From contig NZ_AP031497.1 in assembly GCF_042853465.1 (NCBI RefSeq), positions 186,001 to 250,000 of the forward strand: a stretch of DNA of 64,000 nucleotides. The letters are read 5' to 3'. How positions within the stretch are numbered: position 1 is the stretch's first letter; every line of letters begins with the position of its first letter. Source of the stretch: Simiduia litorea (GTDB taxonomy: Bacteria > Pseudomonadota > Gammaproteobacteria > Pseudomonadales > Cellvibrionaceae). Positions 60,614-64,000 of this stretch are shown here, piece after piece. The translations under genes and the position numbers were made by a program. The notes below the pieces were generated by a model, which was not told where the DNA came from, ran no database searches, and was given only the letters and a program-made list of their open reading frames with translations.

Positions 60614-62640
60614 TATTCAACTTCCTCTAGTCGGGCGGCAAAACCACCGCCGCTCGCAAGATAAACAGAGAGTGAATCTTTTGTGCCGACAATGTGACTA
60701 TCGATGTCTAAGGCGTAGGGATTGCTGCGCCAGCTGGCATCTTTACCATCTCGATAGGTAGTTATTCGATAGCGTTTATCTTTGTTCAAAAAATCGAGTG
60801 GCAGCGTGATTGTGCGCGGCTTGTCATTGGTGATAGCGCCTAAAAACCAATCGCTTGAGTGCCTGTCCTTTCGTGCGAACGCGGCATACTCGCCAAACTC
60901 GGCGGCTAACGCCTTGCTTTCGTCCCAGTCGGTGACGACATCTTTAATAAACTGAAAGGCTTCGGGTTTAGCTAAATAGTTCTCGGGCAAGTCCGCTGCC
61001 ATTTGAATCGGGCTATACAGCACAACGTAGAGCGCGAGTTGATGTGCGAGCGTACTTTTGACGCGATTTTCGGCGTCTAAACCATCCCAGGCGAGGTTAA
61101 ATATTCCTGGGGTGTAATCCATCGGGCCCGCGAGCATCCGAGTGAATACCAAATTTACCGTATGCTCGGGTGGGTTAGGCGGGCTGCCCCAGGCATTGAA
61201 TTCCTGGCCGCGAGCCCCCTCGCGTGAAATCCAATTGGGATAGGTTCGCCTAAGGCCAGTATCTTTGATGGGCTCATGGGTGTTTATACTGATCTTGCGT
61301 TTGGCGGCTTCGGTGATGTTGTATAGATATTCATTTACCATGAACTGGCCGTCGTGCCATTCACGGCGCACGATACCTTGCTCGTCAACTCTTTTGATGT
61401 TGCCTCCATCTGCCACGTAACCTGTTTTTATTTGGCTAACACCATGGTTAGCGTAGAGATTCAAGGCCTCCGACATCTGATTACGGTAGTTAGTTACATT
61501 TCCAGAAGTTTCATGATGGCCAATAAGTTTGACGCTTTTTGATGCGGCATATCGTGAAATTTCATGTATATCGAAATCTGGATAGTTTTTGGTGAAGCTG
61601 AATAGGTCGCCATTGTGAAACCAGTCGCCATCCCAACCTTCGTTCCAGCCTTCAACTAGTACACCATCGAAATTGTTTTCGGCGGCGAAATCCAGCAAGG
61701 CTTTTGTATTCTTTGTGGTAGCGCCGTGCTTTGCGCCGCTGCCCCACGTATTAACATCCAGATGCATGCCCCACCAAATGCCTAGGTATTTTCCGGGCTT
61801 GACCCAACTAACGTCGCCAAGTTTGTTGGGTTCGTTGAGGTTGAGAATTAAATCCGAGGTGATAAGTCCGGTGGCGTCTTTACTAATTTGAATCGTGCGC
61901 CAAGGTGAAAAAAAGCCTGCTTGCGTTTTTACTTTCGTGCCGTCGGACCAAGGCGTGAGGTCGGCTTTCAGGGTGCCTGGTCGACGTTGGTCCAAGGTCA
62001 TGGCGGCATAGTCGGTGAGCGCCGCTTCGTGGATGCTCACGTGGGTGCCGCTGACTAGTTTGAACGTGAAAGGCGTGTGCACGCGGTCGACGGCATCAAA
62101 TGCCGTGCGTTGATAGAGGTATTCGTAGCGGTTCCAGCCGCGCGCGGGTATCCACAGCGCTTCAGCTTCGTCAGCCTTAGCAATGACGAACTCTGTTTGT
62201 TCGTCGGTAATGGTCAGTGCCGATAGGTCTTTTTGCTTTGGCACCTCATAGCGTAAACCGATGCCATCGTTGAAGGCTTTTATATGGACTCGAAAGTGGC
62301 TGCCGTTTGAGTGTGTAAAGGTAGCAACTAGGCTCTTGTGATGATCGCGTATCCATCGTCTTTCTCCCCATGGCTGTTGCCATCGGCTATCGCTACTCGA
62401 GTGTTTATGGTGGGTGAGCTTAACGTCTTGTGCGAATTCGCCTTGCTGTAAAAAGGTCAAACCCAAGATTGACGGTTGAATAATCGATTCTTTATTTAGC
62501 TCAATACTATAGCGCGGGCGGCTTTCGTCATCGCTTAAGGTTATTTTTAGTTGTTCATCTGGACTGGTGATGGAAATGCTGGCGGCATTTCCGATAGTCG
62601 CTATGACACTAATACCTGCAAACAGAAAAAGGTGGCGCAT
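60613..62640 (-). CDS. GH97 alpha-glucosidase (SusB-like)
   Basis: 675 residues, signal peptide MRHLFLFAGISVIATIGNAA. GH97 hallmarks: GIWWGMHLDVNTWG, GVLVEGWNEGWDGDW, and SINTHEPIKDTGLRRTYPN and REGARGQEFNAWG. The two Glu (HEP, GQEF) match the catalytic pair of inverting GH97 enzymes such as SusB, and TGYVADGG has Gly where retaining members have the nucleophile Asp. So it should release glucose from alpha-glucans with inversion. Follows the halogenase gene by 94 bp and is coupled to the SusA-like gene. Confidence 0.93.
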   Translation of the reverse strand: MRHLFLFAGISVIATIGNAASISITSPDEQLKITLSDDESRPRYSIELNKESIIQPSILGLTFLQQGEFAQDVKLTHHKHSSSDSRWQQPWGERRWIRDHHKSLVATFTHSNGSHFRVHIKAFNDGIGLRYEVPKQKDLSALTITDEQTEFVIAKADEAEALWIPARGWNRYEYLYQRTAFDAVDRVHTPFTFKLVSGTHVSIHEAALTDYAAMTLDQRRPGTLKADLTPWSDGTKVKTQAGFFSPWRTIQISKDATGLITSDLILNLNEPNKLGDVSWVKPGKYLGIWWGMHLDVNTWGSGAKHGATTKNTKALLDFAAENNFDGVLVEGWNEGWDGDWFHNGDLFSFTKNYPDFDIHEISRYAASKSVKLIGHHETSGNVTNYRNQMSEALNLYANHGVSQIKTGYVADGGNIKRVDEQGIVRREWHDGQFMVNEYLYNITEAAKRKISINTHEPIKDTGLRRTYPNWISREGARGQEFNAWGSPPNPPEHTVNLVFTRMLAGPMDYTPGIFNLAWDGLDAENRVKSTLAHQLALYVVLYSPIQMAADLPENYLAKPEAFQFIKDVVTDWDESKALAAEFGEYAAFARKDRHSSDWFLGAITNDKPRTITLPLDFLNKDKRYRITTYRDGKDASWRSNPYALDIDSHIVGTKDSLSVYLASGGGFAARLEEVE

Positions 62641-62734
62641 GGGGAGCCCTTATTATTAAAGTACAGTCTCCCCCCATGCTATGTGGATGCTGGCCCCGAT
62701 AAAACTCTGTGCATACGTATTCATCAAAATCACG

Positions 62735-64000
62735 TTAGGATGTTGTTAGCAGCTTTAATTGCTCGCTGTGAGATTTAAAATTTAGTGCGCAACCTTTGAT
62801 GTAGCGTTGTAGCTGTTCGATTTTATACTTATGCGCCATGTCATTCCCGGGTTTTAATTGGGATGGATCGGGATAGATTCCCTTTCCGGTTAATAGGCAA
62901 TTCCAAGAGACATTTGGGAAATAGGCATCGAGCTTTTGCCGTTCGAGCTCATCAGTAATGTTGTTGCCTGCCATCCACGAGGCAAGGATCGCGTGGAGCG
63001 AGCGCGAGATATGTTGGTTGTTGCCGTTGGCAATCCAGTAGTCGGTATCGGTGCGGCTCGAAATTCGGTAGTGGCAAACGATGTAATCGCGAATGGCATC
63101 GAAGCGCGCGTTGATGCGGTTGTTAAAATCCTGACGAAACTTATCGGTACCTTCGCCTTGATTATAGGCTTCAATGAAGCGCACTACTGTTTCCTGCACC
63201 ATGTCCAATGCGGTCGCTTCTAAGGGCTCAATGAAGCCTTGTGATAAACCTATGGCAAGACAGTTCTTAGCCCAGTGTTGTTCAACGCGACCCACTTGGA
63301 ATTTAATATGGCGCGCCTCTGTGTCGGCGTCGAGTAGACCAAGGTGTTCTCTAAATTCGGTTTCAGCTTTGTCTTCATCGCAAAAGCTAGAGCTGAATAC
63401 ATAGCCATTGCCAATTCGATTTTGCAGGGGAATATTCCACGCCCATCCGTATTTTAAGGCGGTTGAGATAGTTTGCGATTCTGGCTCGCCTGTTTGTTCT
63501 GTGGCGAAAACCACGGCTGAGTCATTGAACAAACTTTTCGCGCAGCTGTGATAGGGCACTTTTAAGGCTTTTTGAATTAACTGGCCGCGAAAGCCTGTGC
63601 AGTCAAAGAACAGGTCGGCCGCTATATGTTCGCCGTTATCGGTAACCAGTGTCTTAATATTGCCTTGGTTGTCAAAGGTAACGTCTTGCACCGTCGCTAG
63701 CTGATGTTTGACGCCTTTAGTGGCGGCTTTTTTGGCGAGAAATTTACCGAGCAAACCTGAATCAAAGTGATAGCCGTAATTTATTTCAAAGGGAAAGTTT
63801 GGCGGTGCAATAGGCGCTAGCTTTTGCTTTGCTAATTCTGTAGCGAGAAAAAAGTGGTCAGGGTGGCCTTCTAAATCTATACCTTTGCGCCGTAAGAAAC
63901 TGTTATGGAAAAAAGCTGGAGCGGAGAATTCATCAGGCTGTGATAGAAATGGATGAAAATAGTGGTCGAAGCCTGATTTTACACTCCAATCTTTAAAAGT
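62735..64000 (-). CDS. flavin-dependent tryptophan halogenase family protein (partial, N-terminus outside window)
   Basis: The frame is open from the right edge to 62735, about 421 codons. It carries the family's hallmarks: GWAWNIPLQNRIGNGYVFSS (WxWxIP), CTGFRGQLI, GLSQGFIEPLEATALDMV, and the FDSGLLGKFLAKKA segment. The catalytic Lys and the FAD-binding start are outside the window. Such halogenase-like proteins occur in maltodextrin and other TonB-receptor polysaccharide loci of Xanthomonas, Caulobacter and Cellvibrio relatives, where the role is unclear and halogenation is unproven. Same strand as the GH97 gene, so perhaps the start of its operon. Confidence 0.88.
   Translation of the reverse strand, partial: TFKDWSVKSGFDHYFHPFLSQPDEFSAPAFFHNSFLRRKGIDLEGHPDHFFLATELAKQKLAPIAPPNFPFEINYGYHFDSGLLGKFLAKKAATKGVKHQLATVQDVTFDNQGNIKTLVTDNGEHIAADLFFDCTGFRGQLIQKALKVPYHSCAKSLFNDSAVVFATEQTGEPESQTISTALKYGWAWNIPLQNRIGNGYVFSSSFCDEDKAETEFREHLGLLDADTEARHIKFQVGRVEQHWAKNCLAIGLSQGFIEPLEATALDMVQETVVRFIEAYNQGEGTDKFRQDFNNRINARFDAIRDYIVCHYRISSRTDTDYWIANGNNQHISRSLHAILASWMAGNNITDELERQKLDAYFPNVSWNCLLTGKGIYPDPSQLKPGNDMAHKYKIEQLQRYIKGCALNFKSHSEQLKLLTTS

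Overview
The window looks like chromosomal DNA from a marine or plant-polymer-degrading gammaproteobacterium, most like the Cellvibrionales (Cellvibrio/Saccharophagus/Simiduia/Teredinibacter relatives). This rests on the housekeeping genes (ppc, pyk, parC, aceK, radA), a GH31/GH13/GH97 alpha-glucan operon with a flavin-dependent halogenase, poly-Gly lipoproteins and a PEP-CTERM protein. The placement is inferred from gene content; no rRNA or species marker is present, and I see no tRNA or rRNA gene, CRISPR array, prophage or transposase.

Layout. 1-5768 (minus): selenium operon in the order mnmH (tRNA 2-selenouridine synthase), PhnD/PhnC/PhnE-like ABC transporter of the putative selenate type, a 97-aa unknown, and a FAD oxidoreductase of the kind fused to SelD (cut by the window edge). 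5977-11727: ppc, glutathionylspermidine synthetase/amidase, a CDF transporter. 11728-17721: an AT-richer accessory islet with a 785-aa beta-propeller lipoprotein flanked by a diverged ~100-bp direct repeat, then three short-spaced genes each bounded by attC-like folded sites (an integron cassette array without an integrase in view), one encoding a SIR2-like protein, and then a PEP-CTERM protein. 17850-30751: metabolism and transport (azlCD, GST, pyk, yjtD-type methyltransferase, abgT, globin, putP, acetolactate synthase-like, FMN glutamate synthase-like, unknown envelope protein). 30895-37705: parC, unknown membrane-anchored protein, PilZ, aceK, polysaccharide deacetylase. 37909-44373: cold-shock protein, a heptanucleotide tandem repeat, Bax-like glucosaminidase, a putative helicase-loader pair (triple DnaT-domain protein plus lambda-P-like protein), prepilin, radA, DUF3291, lipoprotein. 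44625-53019: diguanylate cyclase, methionine gamma-lyase with an Lrp-type regulator and a striking 13+13 bp palindrome, cation/proton antiporter, small membrane proteins, a large secreted lipase.

53433-64000 (minus): an alpha-glucan utilisation operon. Read in transcription order it is tryptophan-halogenase-like protein (partial), GH97 alpha-glucosidase, SusA-like GH13, GH31 transglucosidase/alpha-glucosidase, lipoprotein GH13 alpha-amylase, then after a hairpin an esterase. Two of the junctions are 1-nt stop/start overlaps, implying translational coupling. The amylase looks like an outer-membrane lipoprotein while its partners carry ordinary signal peptides, so malto-oligosaccharides released outside are probably finished in the periplasm.

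The most unusual items are the integrase-less attC-like array carrying a SIR2-like cassette, the selenium operon with an undescribed small protein, the DnaT x3 / P-like gene pair, and the palindrome upstream of the Lrp-family gene.
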